A DNA stretch of 64,000 bases, taken from positions 17,047,974 to 17,111,973 of the forward strand of contig NC_065536.1 of NCBI RefSeq assembly GCF_932294415.1. The letters are read 5' to 3'. The DNA is from Quercus robur. Its lineage: Eukaryota > Streptophyta > Magnoliopsida > Fagales > Fagaceae. Positions 46,943 to 59,896 of the stretch are shown here, piece by piece (position 1 is the stretch's first letter; each line of letters begins with the position of its first letter). The notes beneath the pieces are model-generated. The model was given only the letters and a program-made list of their open reading frames with translations, did not search any database and was not told where the DNA came from. The position numbers and the translations under genes were made by a program.

Positions 46943-48258
46943 GGTGTTAGGATAATTTGAAATGTTGTAAAATTGTCGTAATTTTTTGTTTGCTCCAAAC
47001 TTTATTGAGCCCATAATTCTTGAGGTGTTTAATGAAAATGTTTCCAAAATGTAGCTGATAAAGAGAGACTCGGGTAATGACTACTCCATTCCTCTTAACA
47101 TCTTCGATAAATTTTCTTTCCGCATTCAACATGGAAAAGTAAGCCATAGTAGGCTAGGACGTGTGTCAAATCTTGTTAATTTCTACTCACTTCATTGTCC
47201 TCGAGCTTAACATGATTCTTCCCTCTAATGCATGGCCAATTGGAAAAATGATGATATGGATTTGAGTGTCAAAGTAATTAATGACTAATTAATTATAAGG
47301 ACCGAATATTTCCTCCAACCCATTTGAAATGCAAGTTCATCCAAACCCAACTATATACCAACTGAAATACGCATTCCATCACCCCCACCACCACAAAAAG
47401 TCACAGAGCTATTAAAGAATGACAGAATTAATGAAAGGTAATTGCAAGTTCATGATTTAGCGCTACTTTGTTGTCAATATGATCATCATTGCTTTTGTCA
47501 TCTCTTTGCTAAAAGTATTGTAAACAAAGCTAACAACCAGCTGAAATAGTACAGTAGGACCCATATATAGTACCAAAAAGTGCAATGTGACCTATAAATA
47601 GTAGCAAAAATAAGCTAAATAGTATAAAAAAAATGCATTTTTTAGCCAATGCCAAAAGCAACCTAAATGGTTCAAAGTTGGAACTTGGAAGCAACAGCAA
47701 CAAGAAATAAGAAGGGCTGTATCTCTTTACCCATTCATTCAGTTGGGTTAGGTTATTCGGGCTGATATTTTATTGACTTGAAATCCATCTAAATTAAACA
47801 GGGTGGCTTTGAGTTTTTAAAACCCAACTTCGATAGAATTATAAGAGTAAATTGGCCGGCTTCATCAGCTTAATCAGGTTTTTGGGCACACCTATATTTG
47901 TGAATATGCTTTTAATCACATCAGTTTTAAATAAAGTTAATTTCAAGTTTCTCAACAGTCTTGCAACTCAACTAGTCTTTCTCAAAAGTCTTGTAATCAT
48001 AAGCACATGTATTGGGGTCAAGTGAGTATCCTCCAAAAGGATTTAACCAAAATTTTATCCAATTAAATATTCCATTCACTTCTATAAAAATTGATGAAAT
48101 GATAAAAAAAAGTCTCCTTCACCCAAACTTGAGAATTGAACAATCTCATAAGACTTCTTTCTCACATACCCTATGGACCAAGTTAGTCTTTCAATTGAGT
48201 GGATTGAGGTGCAATTCATATAAAGTATTTACTTATTTTTTTTCCTAATAGTTATCGT
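46943..48258. other. Interval without a recognised gene
   Basis: A 66-residue minus frame at 46947-47147 has no recognisable family. Bases 47280-47480 resemble 52390-52510 upstream of the receptor kinase (attataaggac-gaa-ttcctccaa-cca; gtaa...ttagcgct). Otherwise AT-rich. Confidence 0.5.
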
Positions 48259-49177
48259 TGTTAGGTTCTATAAGTTTAGAACAATTGGCAAATTGTGAAC
48301 ACAAATTTGTCTAGATATAGATCTTAGAGTCTATAGGTATTATTAGACAATGCTTAAATTGATATAAGTCAAGATTCAAGAATATACAAGCTGCAGAAAG
48401 AAGAGTTCAGAAACTGCCTGGTTCGATCGATCGAGAAACAGGCTCGACTAATCGAAATACAGTTCTGCAAAATTCTATTTCAACCCAAACTCTACTTAAA
48501 CATTTTGGGTTTCAAGTAAAACACTCCTAGTAAATAAACAAAACCCTAAGCACATTTTTATAAGGTTTTTCAGAGAGAGAAGAGTGTGCCTCTTTTGCAT
48601 CTTGGGTTTTGTACCCAAAAAGCTCTCTCATGTCTTCTACCGATGTTATTCCTTGAAGAATCTCAAGATCCGGTGTTGTAGAATTTGCTGCCTTCTCTAG
48701 TCATCAAAGGTGCTAATGATCTTAACCTTCAAGGGTGGTCTTGGAGTCATAAACAGAAGAGTTTGTGTTGCTAAACCTTTGAGTAGGATCTCAAAGTCAC
48801 AAACGTGGGTGTTTGTATTTTGTAAAGGCCAAGGAAAGAAGTAGTCCGTGGACACGGAGCTGTCACATGGTCGTGGTAGTAAGTTTTCTACACAAGGTAG
48901 CAATAGGATTTTAGTGGTCCAAGTCTTATTGTAAAAACTTCAATTCTTTCATAGTAGATCTATTTTACCTTGAGGATAGTTAGGTTAAATCCTTCACAGG
49001 TTTTTTACCGGTTTGGTTTTCTTGGGTTATCATATTGTTATGTTATTTACTTTTCTGCATTATTTACATGATATGATTTGAATGTGTTAACCTAGATCTG
49101 AATAATTTATCTAAGTAATCACTTAGCTGAATAACTAGGTTAAACAACTTGTGTTTTAAGGAGTCTAAAAATGTACA
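48259..49177 (+). repeat. Family C solo LTR (TSD ATCGT)
   Basis: The LTR is 919 bp, starting TGTTAGGTTCTATAAG and ending ...TCTAAAAATGTACA. Exact ATCGT lies at 48254-48258 and 49178-49182. It contains cgatcgatcgagaaacaggctcgac near 48423. Confidence 0.95.
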
Positions 49178-49446
49178 ATCGTTTTAAGTAATTTAAGATT
49201 TTTATTATTTTATATGTAATAGGTGCACTTGAGAAGGTTGATAACTTGATATGATCCACATCATCTAGTTCTATTTTCTTTTTCTTTCTTTTTTTTCCGT
49301 TATTTTGTGGTGATGACAAGATTTGTGAACTTTAGATTGTGTAAACCCAAAAATATATGTAAAATTTTACTTTTATTTTTAAGATTTTGTTTCTTATCAC
49401 CTTATTTGTAATAAATGAAAATAAAGACATTGTTATTATTATGTGA

Positions 49447-52001
49447 ATGTCTGACTTTAGACCCATAAGCCTGTGTAATGTTATTTACAAAATTATTTCC
49501 AAGGTGTTGGCAAACAGGTTGAAACAGGTACTACCTCAGATCATCTCACCCACTCAGAGTGCTTTTGTACCGGGGCGGTTGATCACTGGTATGAGACACT
49601 CCATACCATGCATTCCAGAAAAAAAGGGAAGAAGGGTTCTATGGCATTGAAGCTGGATATCAGTAAAGCCTATGATCGTGTGGAGTGGCACTTCCTTCAA
49701 AGGATTATGGAGAAGTTGGGGTTTCCGGTTGATTGGATAGAAAGGGTGATGAGCTATGTGACAACACCAGCCTTTTCTATTCTAATAAATGGGAAGCCCT
49801 ATGGTATGATTCATCCATCTAGAGGAATCCGCCAGGGTGATCCACTATCACCATACCTGTTCTTATTGTGTGCAGAAGGCTTTACTGCACTACTGAAGAA
49901 AGCAGAATCAGAAGGGCGGATAAAGGGAGTTTCCATCTGCAGAGGGGCACCAAAGGTCACGAACCTTATGTTTGCTGATGACTCGTTGCTGTTTTGCCAG
50001 GCCACTCGGGATGAAGGGGAAACCATAGCAGAAATTCTCCAAACCTATGCAAGAGCTTCTGGGCAAAGTATTAACTTGGAAAAGTCTTCAGTTTACTTTA
50101 GCAACAATACTTCAGAGAGGCAGAAGGGACAGATCTTGGAAACTTTGGGAGTGAAAGAGGTGGACCGGTTTGAATCTTACCTTGGTCTACCAACTTTGAT
50201 TGGGAGGGCCAAATATTCCACCTTCTCATTCTTGAAAGACAGAATTTGGAAGAAGCTCCAAGGATGGAAAGGCATGCTATTGTCTAGAGCTGGCAAAGAA
50301 ATCCTCATCAAGGCTGTGGCACAGTCCATACCCACTTATACTATGAGTGTGTTTCAAATCGCTTTGAAACTTTGTGATGAATTAGATGCATTATGTGCAA
50401 AATTTTGTGGGGTCAAGTGGGCAACGAATGGAAAATTCACTGGAAGAGTTGGGATAAGTTGACGGCTTCAAAGAAAGAAGGTGGAATGGGATTTCAAGAT
50501 TTGAGAGCTTTTAATCTAGCTATGTTGGCCAAGCAAGGTTGGAGGATGGTCCAAGGTAATGATTCACCTAATTGCTCTTATGTGTGGAGAAGTTTGATGG
50601 CTGCAATGCCTATTCTTTAATTCGGCCATTGTTGGAGGGTTGGTAATGGAGTCTTAATCAATGCCTTGAAGGATAAGTGGCTCCCAAATTTTCCCACAAA
50701 CATGGTCCTAAATCCAATCCAAGATGATTGGGGTGAGTTAATGTTGTGTGAGTTGATCAATCCGGAGCTGAATGTATGGAGATATGAGGATATTCGGACC
50801 ATATTTCACAAAGACGAAGCTGATGCAATCTGTCAAATTCCTTTGAGCAGAAGATATGTAGATGATACCATTGTTTGGCTGCACAATCCACGGGGTGTGT
50901 TTACTGTTAAACCTGCTTATCATGTGGCAAGAAGAATCCTTACTGGGGCAGCTCGGGTTGGAACTTCTAGGGGCTGTGCTACAAAACAGATTTGGGCTAC
51001 AATTTGGAAGTTACGGATCCCAAATAAAATCAAAGTCTTTGCATGGTGAGCCTGCCATGAAATCTTACCAACTACTATGAATCTGACCAGAAGAAGAGTA
51101 ATTCATGAAGATAAATGCTCGGTATGCACCATAGAATCGGAATCTACCATACATGCTTTGTGGGATTGCGCAGTGACTCAAGATATTTAGGCTGGAAGTG
51201 TCCGTAAGCTACAGAAATTCAAGCATGGTCAATCTGATATTTTGCAACTGATGGAGGAACTTTTGGAGCGGTTGAATTTGGAAGAAATGGAGCTGTTCTG
51301 GACTCAAGCATGGCTGATCTGGAATCAGCGAAATTCCTTACTGCATGGAGGGGAAATGAAGAATCCAAATTGTTTGAACAAAAGAGCAGAGGAGTGCATT
51401 GAAGAATTTAAAAGTGCTCAAACCTAGCTAACTGTTCAGCCAAGGCAGCAACCGAATGGAGAGGTATGGCAACCACCACCATTAGAAGCGCACAAACTCA
51501 ACTTTGATGCAGCATTATTTTCGGACTTAGGCAGAACTGGGATTGGAGCAGTTATTCGAAATGAAAAGGGAGAGGTAATGGCTGCTATGACTGCTTGTGG
51601 ATCGGCTGTATAGACCAGTGAAGAAGCAGAGTTACTCGCTTGCCGGAAAGCCTTAGAATTTGCTGTGGATGCAGGTTTTAATAGGCTAATCATTGAAGGT
51701 GATAACAGTAATGTTATTCACACTATTTCTTCTTCTGCAGAAAATAATTCGCTTCTTGGTAATGTTGTGGATGATATTCGCCATTTGATAAGGGGATTGC
51801 ATTGGGCTGTTGTTGGTTGTATTAGGAGGAGTGGGAATAGGGTAGCACATGTTTTGGCTCAACATGCTAGATTTTCACTAGATGAGGATTTGTATTGGAT
51901 GGAGGAGTCTCCCCCACCAGCCATGGATGCTTTGTATCATGATATATTATCCATTTAAATGAATGAATATCCCCCTTTCAAAAAAAAAAAAAAAAAAAAA
52001 T
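49447..52001 (+). mobile_element. 5'-truncated L1-type LINE, broken
   Basis: It starts inside ORF2 at RT ([22 protein letters not shown]). It continues with the [33 protein letters not shown] and FADDSLLF (RT catalytic) blocks, a zinc-binding RVT region (WKLRIPNKIKVFAW...C..C...H.LWDC), and a C-terminal RNase H (LNFDAA..., EGDNSN, RSGNRVAHVLAQHA) ending at 51958. A poly-A tail of ~21 follows at 51980-52001. Lesions include a small deletion/frameshift near 49590, a frameshift near 50400-50460, TAA ~50618, TGA ~51047, and stops near 51188, 51425 and 51612. Endonuclease and ORF1 are absent. I saw no clear target duplication. Confidence 0.92.
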
Positions 52002-52701
52002 TCAACTAGTAATCAATTAACCCAACTCAACCCGTTTACCAAGTCTACGACTTCACATGAGTCATTAAAAAAATTGAATGCAAATTGTAATGGACCCATA
52101 TGTGAGGTGGTGTGCTAATTTTTTTAAAATACTATGAATTTTCAGTGTCCCTAACTTAATCCGCTTAATTATTTTGTTGTTCCTTTGCAAAATCTAGTTG
52201 AGAGAGAGTAATGTAAAATTGCAAATGACTACCCCATTTTTAGTACGGTCATTATGGAAAAGTAAGGACGGAATTGTAACAAAAAAAATTACAATATACG
52301 TAAAAAATAATTTTTGATATTGAGTTGAGTATAAGTAATGGGTTAAAAAAAATTCAATATAAGGACTGAAATAATTAAAAAAAATTCGAATAAACTAATT
52401 ATAAGGACTGAAATTTTCCTCCAATCCAACAAAGGACACACAGCAATGAAAGCTGCCAGATCTATCTATCTATCTACGGACTTTGATAGGTAATGTTAGC
52501 GCTGTTATCTTGTTTAAGGTGTAGTGTTTTTTTTTTTTTTTTTTTTTTGGTTAACAGGGTGTAGTTCAGATTGAAGTCATTCATCCACTCCCACAGTCCC
52601 ACACTCCCACCTATAAATTAATACCTCTCTATCCATTTCAACTCATTCATCCACTCCTTCTTCCAACCTTACTTTATCCTTTCCTTCCTTCACCCTACAT
52701 T
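52002..52701 (+). promoter_or_regulatory. Upstream region of the LRR kinase locus
   Basis: AT-rich with a T-run at 52527-52548. A TATA-like ctataaatta lies at 52611-52620, about 85 bp before the ATG at 52702, followed by a pyrimidine-rich leader. The LINE tail ends ~700 bp upstream. Confidence 0.5.
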
Positions 52702-54211
52702 ATGACTTCCCTTTCAAACAAACCTCACCTCAACCAATTCCTTTTATCTCTACTCTTCTTTCTCCTTCTTCTCATCATCCTCCATTTCGTTTCCTCATCC
52801 ACTGCTTATGTTTCCTCCCTATCTTCACCTTTTGCTCACTCTAACAGTAAGGTTAAGATAACAGAGGAAACAAAGGAAGCGATGGCTCTTCTAAATTGGA
52901 AAACCGGCCTTCGCAACAAAAGCCAGTCTCTCTTGTCCTCATGGGTTGGAACCACTCCTTGCAATTGGGTCAGAATAAACTGCGACCACTCTGGAAGCGT
53001 CACCCATCTGAACCTTTCAAGTTATGGTTTGAGAGGAACGCTTCACAATCTCAACTTTCAATCTACTCAGTCTTAACCTTTCTTACAACTCACTATCTGG
53101 AATCATTAACTCAAATATTTCTCGCCTCTCCAAACTCTCTCTTCTTGACCTTTCTGCAAATCAATTCACTAGGAGAATTCCTTCTGAAATAGGCAAATTA
53201 ACCAGCCTTCACGTCATTGACCTTTCTGTCAACCATATGACTGGCCATATTCCTCAAGACTTAGGAGCATTAAGTTCTCTAAGTAAGCTTGATTTACCAT
53301 CTAACAATCTCACAGGTGTCATCCCGACTTTTCTTGGAAACCTAAGCAACCTAATTATTCTATATCTTCATACGAACCAACTTTTTGGTTCCATCCCTCA
53401 AGAATTAGGAATGCTAAGTTCTCTGACTGACCTTGAGTTAACAACAAACAATCTAATAGGTGTGATCCCTTCTTCTCTTGGAAACTTGAGCAAACTGACC
53501 ACTTTATATCTTTTCGAAAACCAACTTTCGGGTTCCATCCCTCAAGAATTAGGAATGCTAAGTTCTCTAACTAACCTTGTGTTACAATCAAATAATCTCA
53601 TTGGTGTCATTCCTGCTTCTCTTGGAAACTTAAGCAACCTGATCACTCTACATCTTTATGAGAACCAAATTTTTGGTTCCATCCCTCAAGAATTAGGAAT
53701 GCTAAGTTCTCTGACTAGCCTTGTGTTATCAACAAACAATCTCACAGGTGTCATCCCTGCTTCTCTTGGAAACTTAAGCAACCTAACCTCTTTATATCTT
53801 TATAGGAACCAACTTTCTAGTTTCATCCCTCAAGAATTTGGAATGGTAAGTTTTTTATTGATCATGAGTTATCATTTAACAATAACTTAGGTATAATTCT
53901 TGCATCTATTTGAAACTTAACTAAACTCACTTGTATTAGATTGTTCACTAATAAGATAACTGGTCTCATTTCTTTTGAACAGAAAAATCTTACTAAATTG
54001 AAGGATTTTGAATTATCAGAAAACCAATTCACCAGTCACTTACCAGACAATGTGTGCCTTGGTGGATTGCTTGAGCACTTCACTGTAAATGGGAATCATT
54101 TTATTGGTTCAATACCAAAATCCTTGAGAAACTGCACTAGCCTCATCAGAGTCCTACTTGATAGAAATGAACTTATTGGAAATATAGGAGAAAGTTTTGG
54201 GGTATACCCAC

Positions 54212-55302
54212 TATAAGGTTGAATTTAATCAACCATGTGTTAGCTTTATTCCATGACAAATTTGCTTGTAATACAACACTTAGAACCCCTGTATTTAGGT
54301 GGGAATCACGTAAGGGTAGTGTGTGAGAGAATGTGAAGAAATGCTCAAGACTGTGCAATGAAGCAAGGACTCGCGAGAGGCTCGCGGCTTGCAAGCCGCC
54401 AAAAGTTGCACACGCGCAGAGCATGCAGGGGAGCTGAACAGTCATGCCACCTGGAGCACTACAGGACAAAAATCCAGACTGGCCATTAAGTTAGCTCGCG
54501 GCTTAAACTCACAACTCAGTCAAGTCGCGAGGTCAAGTCGCCAGCCAACCCTGTTTTGGAAAAAATGACTCTTCGCATTCCATTCTCACACCAGTATAAA
54601 TACCCCTCATTCCCACAAAATATGTGTGGCCATTTAGAAAGAAAAACCCTAAGAGAGGTTTCTTCAAAACACCCATGCAATTAGAGAGAACTACTCATTC
54701 TTAGAGAGAAATCTTTGTAGTCTCTTCTCATTCCCTCTCTCATTGTTATACCTATTAAGAGGAGATTTCTATCCAAACACTGCCCACACCCATTTAGAGT
54801 GTTGAGTGTTTTTGGAGCTTTGGGAAGCATTGGAAGATGCCAAGGATGGCGAATGCTATGGATTATAACGGAATCCAGTAAGCTAGAAAAGAAAAAGGTT
54901 CGGCACAACCTCATTGGAGCAAGAAGCTTGGAGGGCTTAGGTACATCGGGTAGATTAGGCTTGGAGGGTCTATTGCTGTTCATGTATCCCAACTACATTT
55001 TCTAGTGGATTATTGACCGCTTGGAGGGCGGCGGAGAGGTTTTACGTCGAGGGCATCGGTTTCCTCTTCAATAACACATTGCGTGTTGTCCTTGTGTTTG
55101 CATCTTCCTTCCCTTTTATCTTTGCCTTTTATTATCTACTGTGGGTTGTGATTTTAATTTGGCTTAGATAGTTTTCCAATTCTATTTTATAGTTTTTGTT
55201 CATTTTCCGCACACTAGTTATTTGACATAAAACTTGAACTGGTTAATTTGTAAATTGGGGGTCTAAACGTTCAAGGGTGTTTTTACACTATTTGAACTTT
55301 CA
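54212..55302 (-). repeat. Family A solo LTR inside LRR coding sequence (TSD CCCAC)
   Basis: On the minus strand it starts TGAAAGTTCA and ends CCTTATA (one change from the expected CA-side terminus), 1091 bp. Exact CCCAC lies at 54207-54211 and 55303-55307. Removing the LTR and one CCCAC rejoins the LRR frame exactly (…GVYP then RLTYMDLS…). Confidence 0.97.
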
Positions 55303-56776
55303 CCCACGCTTAACATACATGGATTTAAGTAATAATAAACTTTATGGTGAGATTTCAACTCATTGGGGGCAATGTCAAAACTTGACAAGTTTGAAAATCT
55401 CTAACAATAACATTTCAGGTAGATTACCTCCTAAGCTTGGAGAAGCATTTCAATTACATGTGCTCAACCTTTCCTCAAATAAGATACATGGGAAAATCCC
55501 AAAGGAATTAGGTAAGTTGAAGTTTTTGTTTGAGCTTTATCTCGACAATAACAAATTTTCTGGACAAGTTCCTTACAATTTTGGGATGTTATCAAATCTG
55601 AAGCAACTTAATCTCGCCAAAAATAGTCTAAGTGGCCTTATTCCTGACCTAGGGAATTGTAAAAAACTTTTTGTCTTGAATTTGAGTAACAATCATTTAA
55701 GCAAATATATCCCACTTCAAATTGGCAATTTGCAGTATCTCGAAAATCTTGATCTTAGCAAAAATTTTCTAACGGGAGAGATTCCACAACAACTTGGAGA
55801 TTTGAAAATGTTAGAAATCTTGAATCTTTCCCACAATGCACTCTCTGGCAATATTCCATCTAGTTTTGATCAATTGTCAGGCTTGACATCCATTGACTTG
55901 TCCTACAATCAATTGGAGGGTCCTATTCCAAATACTAAAGCATTTCATAAGGCACCAGTAGAAGCATTTAGAAATAACAAGGGCTTGTGTGGCAATGCTA
56001 CCAGTTTGAACGTTTACCCCTCAACATATAGCCACAATCTTCATGTCAAAAAGGGGAATAAAGTTACGAAACTGATTTTAGCCCTTTTGGGAATTATTTT
56101 TCTTATATTTATCATTATCATAATTACATTAAATGTTTGCTTTAGAAAGATGAAGATAAAAAATAAGACAAAAGAAGAAGAACAAAAAAAAATGTTTTCA
56201 GTGTGGAGCTATGATGGGAAAATAGTTTATGAAACATTGTTGAGGCGACAAAGGATTTTGATTACAAACATTGTATTGGTGTTAGGGGGTATGGAATTGT
56301 TTACAAAGCTAAGTTGCCAACAGGTCAAGTTTTTGTTGTAAAGAAACTTCATCCATTCTCAGAAGACAATGTGGCCAATGTAAACACTTTCACCAGTGAA
56401 ATACATAGCCTAACCGAAATACGACACCGCAACATTGTAAAGCTTCATGGTTTTTGCTCACATCCACAACACTTGCTTTTAGTTTATGAGTTCTTGGAAG
56501 GAGGGAGCTTGAAAAAGATACTAAACAATGATGAATTAGCGCCAGGCTTTGATTGGGCTAAAAGGGTAAATGTTGTCAAAGGTGTTGCAAGTGCTCTGTC
56601 TTATATGCATCATGACTGCTTACATCCAATAATTCATCGTGACATATCAAGCAAGAATATTCTGCTAGATTCGGAATATGAAGCTCATGTCTCTGACTTT
56701 GGTACAGCTAGGATTATGAGTTCTGACACATCTTATTGGACTTCATTTGCTGGTACTTTTGGGTATGCTGCTCCTG

Positions 56777-57788
56777 GTATGTTATTTAAGTATTGCTAGG
56801 GACATTAAATTTTTCACAATCTTAGGATTGAAGTAACATAAATTTTTACATGGACTTATTGACTCCTCTTTTATTAGCAACAATCAAATCATCTATATCT
56901 ATGTTGTGACTATTGTTGTGTCTCATCTTATTAATGTTATTTCAATTGGCATTGTTTGTCTTTTAAAATTGGGAAAGTTTACGTACAAACTGGTTTTGAG
57001 AAAACTTCCTCCAATCCGCTATGTGGCTATTAAAGAGGCCATCTGCATGTATGTACTTTTAGTCACATGACTTTTTATATGAGTTATGTGACTTTTTATA
57101 TGTGAATTGTCTTATAAATCACCACGTAATAAATTGGAGAAAACTGCTCCAAAATTTGTCCTTTAAAATCTATTTAACTACATAATGTTGTGTACGGTTG
57201 TCACTATTTGAGCTAGTAGGTTTGATTAATACTTAAAAGTACTCTACTAATTTAGGAATAAAAAAAATAAAAAATAAAAATCAATGTCATCTTGATTGGC
57301 ATTAAAAAAATAAAAATACAAAATTGGAGGTCACAACCCCAAATAATTTATACGTTCACCTCCTTTATTTGGGTTCAAAATCACAATTACACTAAAAAAT
57401 GTTCTTTTTAATTTCAATTGTTGAGATTTAATTTTTTGACATAGTAACTGTGCATGAATACATCCAACTAATATGTACTTGTTGAAGAATCACATTTTAC
57501 AGAATGACCTTCAATTTCCAACTGTTCAATTCTTTCAAACTATATTTAATTGTAGGTTTTAGGAAATTTTTTTAAGATGATATAATACATAGGTAGCGCT
57601 CCACCCCTTCTCTCTCTAAGAAAATAATTCCCTTTTTCTTATTTGACCTTCAAATTTAGCAGAATTCAATTCCTTTAGTTGCCCCCTCCACCTAATTCCA
57701 AAGGAATTTACTATATGAATATAAATGTTAATACAAACTTGCTTCTACAAAGTGAAAGAATAGTAAAACTTTGACCTTTTACTTTCAG
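56777..57788 (+). other. Kinase-domain intron of the LRR kinase pseudogene
   Basis: The donor CCTG|GTATGT and acceptor TTTCAG|GA preserve the reading phase between the activation-loop end and subdomain IX. This is the usual single intron of the family. It is AT-rich with no element recognised. Confidence 0.85.
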
Positions 57789-58162
57789 GACATGCTTACA
57801 CAATGGAAGCAAGTGAAAAGTGTGACGTTTATAGCTTTGGAGTAGTCACATGAGAAGTAATTATGGGAAGACATCCGGGTGATTTAATCTCATCATTTCT
57901 ATCAACCTCATTTGCATCATCGTCCTATGATGTGCTATTAGAAGATGTATTGGATCAACGGCTTATGCTACCTACTGGGCAAGTTGCAGAGAAGGTGGTT
58001 TTAGTGGCAAAGATAGCATTGGCATGCTAGCACACCAGTCCACATTCTCGTCCAACCATGCAACAAATTTATCAAAAGCTATCAACTTGGATATCCCCGT
58101 TCACAAAGCCTTTGGGCATGATCACAATAAGAGAGCACGTTGGTCTCGAAAATCTGATTTAA

Positions 58163-58663
58163 GCTTCACAAGTGTTTACATATTCTCAAGTATGCTATCT
58201 TGTTTGTGTACATTGGATACTCATGTATAGTTTTAAATATGTATAAAGCTGAAACTTAAAAAAATAAAAAAATTAAAAAAAAAAAACCACAATTTGCATA
58301 ATTGTTCATTTCCTCTACAGTTGTTGGCATTGAGCTTGAATCTCTACTCTACTATGATGCCCAGTGCCAATCTTTGGCTGCATCAATGTTCATCTAGTAC
58401 TACAAGAACACCATCTTCAACCTATCCAAGCCTCCATCTCTAGACCTATCCAAGCCCAACTAAGAGCTTCAAGCTTAAAGGAAGCTAAGTTCTTTCTTGC
58501 TTTCTTCTACTCTACTTTTTCAGTCAAAAGCTCTTAAAGTGCGGGAAACCAAACTGGTTAAGGTCGATCAAAACATTGTCTTCGAACTTATCCTGGTGTG
58601 TTCATTGGGCTCCTTCTATTTTATTTATACTTCTTATTGATTTTTTTATTTTAACATTATTTA
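58163..58663. other. 3' flank of the LRR kinase pseudogene
   Basis: Probable 3' UTR and then AT-rich DNA with a short A-run at 58258-58286. No feature is recognised up to the family C LTR. Confidence 0.5.
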
Positions 58664-59459
58664 TATACGTTTTTAGACCCCTTAAAACACAAGTTGTTTA
58701 ACCTAGTTATTTAGCCAAATGATTACTTAGATAAATTATTCAGATTTAGGTTAACACAAACAAATCATATCATGTAACAATGCGGAAAAGTAAATAACAT
58801 AACAATATGATAACCCAAGAAAACCAAACCGGTAAAAAACCTAGGGAGGATTTAACCTAGCTATCCTCAAAGTAAAATAGATCCACTATAAAGAATTGAA
58901 GTTTTACAATAAGACTTAGACCACTAACATCCTATTGCTACCTCGTGTAGAGAACTTACTACCACGACCACGTGACAGCTCCGAGTCCATGGACTACTTC
59001 TTTCCTTGATCCACAGCAACCACAAGTTCTCCCACTTGTGGTTTTCTTTAAGCTCTTGAAATAGCAACTGAAAAGATCACCAAGTTCTCGACATCAATCT
59101 TGATCTTGATAACCCTAAGTGTGTATAAAGGTAAAAACCTCTAGATCTCACAAAAGATTCACAAACACAGCATATCAACAACCTCTAAAATGTGGCTAGG
59201 GTTTTTCTTTTTATACTAGAAGCAAAACATAAAACCCTACACATCACATGGGCTTGGGCTGATTGATCGAGTCTAATTTTCGATCGATTGAGTCTTGCAG
59301 ATTTAGTCCAGTAAATTCTGCAATTACTCGATTCCAACTTTACACATAAACACACTTTGAGCAGCCTAAATTTAGACTCTAAGTTTTGATCATGGTTTTC
59401 CAACACATTACACATTGAAATTTTAATACATTTAGTTCCTAAAGTCTTAGAACCTAACA
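58664..59459 (-). repeat. 3' LTR of the family C element
   Basis: On the minus strand it starts TGTTAGGTTCTAAGAC at 59459 and ends ...TCTAAAAACGTATA at 58664. It is 796 bp and matches the three solo LTRs of the window. It carries the cgatcgattgag motif near 59280. Confidence 0.92.
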
Positions 59460-59485
59460 AACTCCCCCTTTGGCAATCCGTGACA
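59460..59485 (-). other. Terminal polypurine tract of the family C element
   Basis: On the minus strand ggattgccaaagggggagt abuts the LTR start, the same arrangement as at 24160-24180 in family B. Confidence 0.88.
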
Positions 59486-59896
59486 AACCATATAACAAAA
59501 CTGAAATGCTTAAAGTTACAAAACAGCCCTTTAAACATTAAACATGCCCAAAAACAATTCAACCTAACTATTATCTATCAGCTGCCAGTGTAGACAACAG
59601 CACGACTGAATAAACTTGTAACCTGTATCTTCCTGAAACACTCAACAAACACATAAATGCATGTGTGGAAAATACAAGTAAAACAAAATAAAATTATTGA
59701 TTTCACAAGATAGAAAATACAAGATAAGTATCATGAATAACCTCATAATATAAATCAATAGCCAATATAGCACATGTGAAACAAGAAACAATAATAGAAA
59801 TAAAAACATAGTGTCTCCCCCTAACATATACAACCCACTAGAATAAATACATCATGAGCCAAAAAAGAAATACATCATGAAGCTCCTAGATACAAT

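Larger units (their letters stand above)
52702..58162 (+). pseudogene. LRR receptor-like kinase pseudogene (MIK2-like)
   Basis: In order: signal peptide (~residues 10-35, LLSLLFFLLLLIILHFVSS), LRRNT_2 cap (EAMALLNWK...CNWVRINC), ~20 leucine-rich repeats of the plant 24-residue type (GxIPxxLGxLSxL), a transmembrane segment (near 56075-56140), a kinase start (GVRGYG, where the second P-loop Gly is Arg), VVKKL lysine, HRDISSKN, DFG, and APG in place of APE. A 1012-bp intron (56777-57788, GT-AG) splits the kinase. The C-terminus ends at TAA 58160-58162. Lesions are a +1 near 53059, a decayed repeat at 53850-53945, a solo LTR at 54212, -1 near 56240, TGA 57851-57853 and TAG 58028-58030. Intact relatives (MDIS1-interacting receptor-like kinase 2) act in peptide and damage sensing. 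This copy is dead. Confidence 0.92.

Noticed and set aside
46947..47147. 66-residue minus frame as a small gene
   Set aside because: No family recognised, no promoter or neighbour support, AT-rich context; length is compatible with chance.
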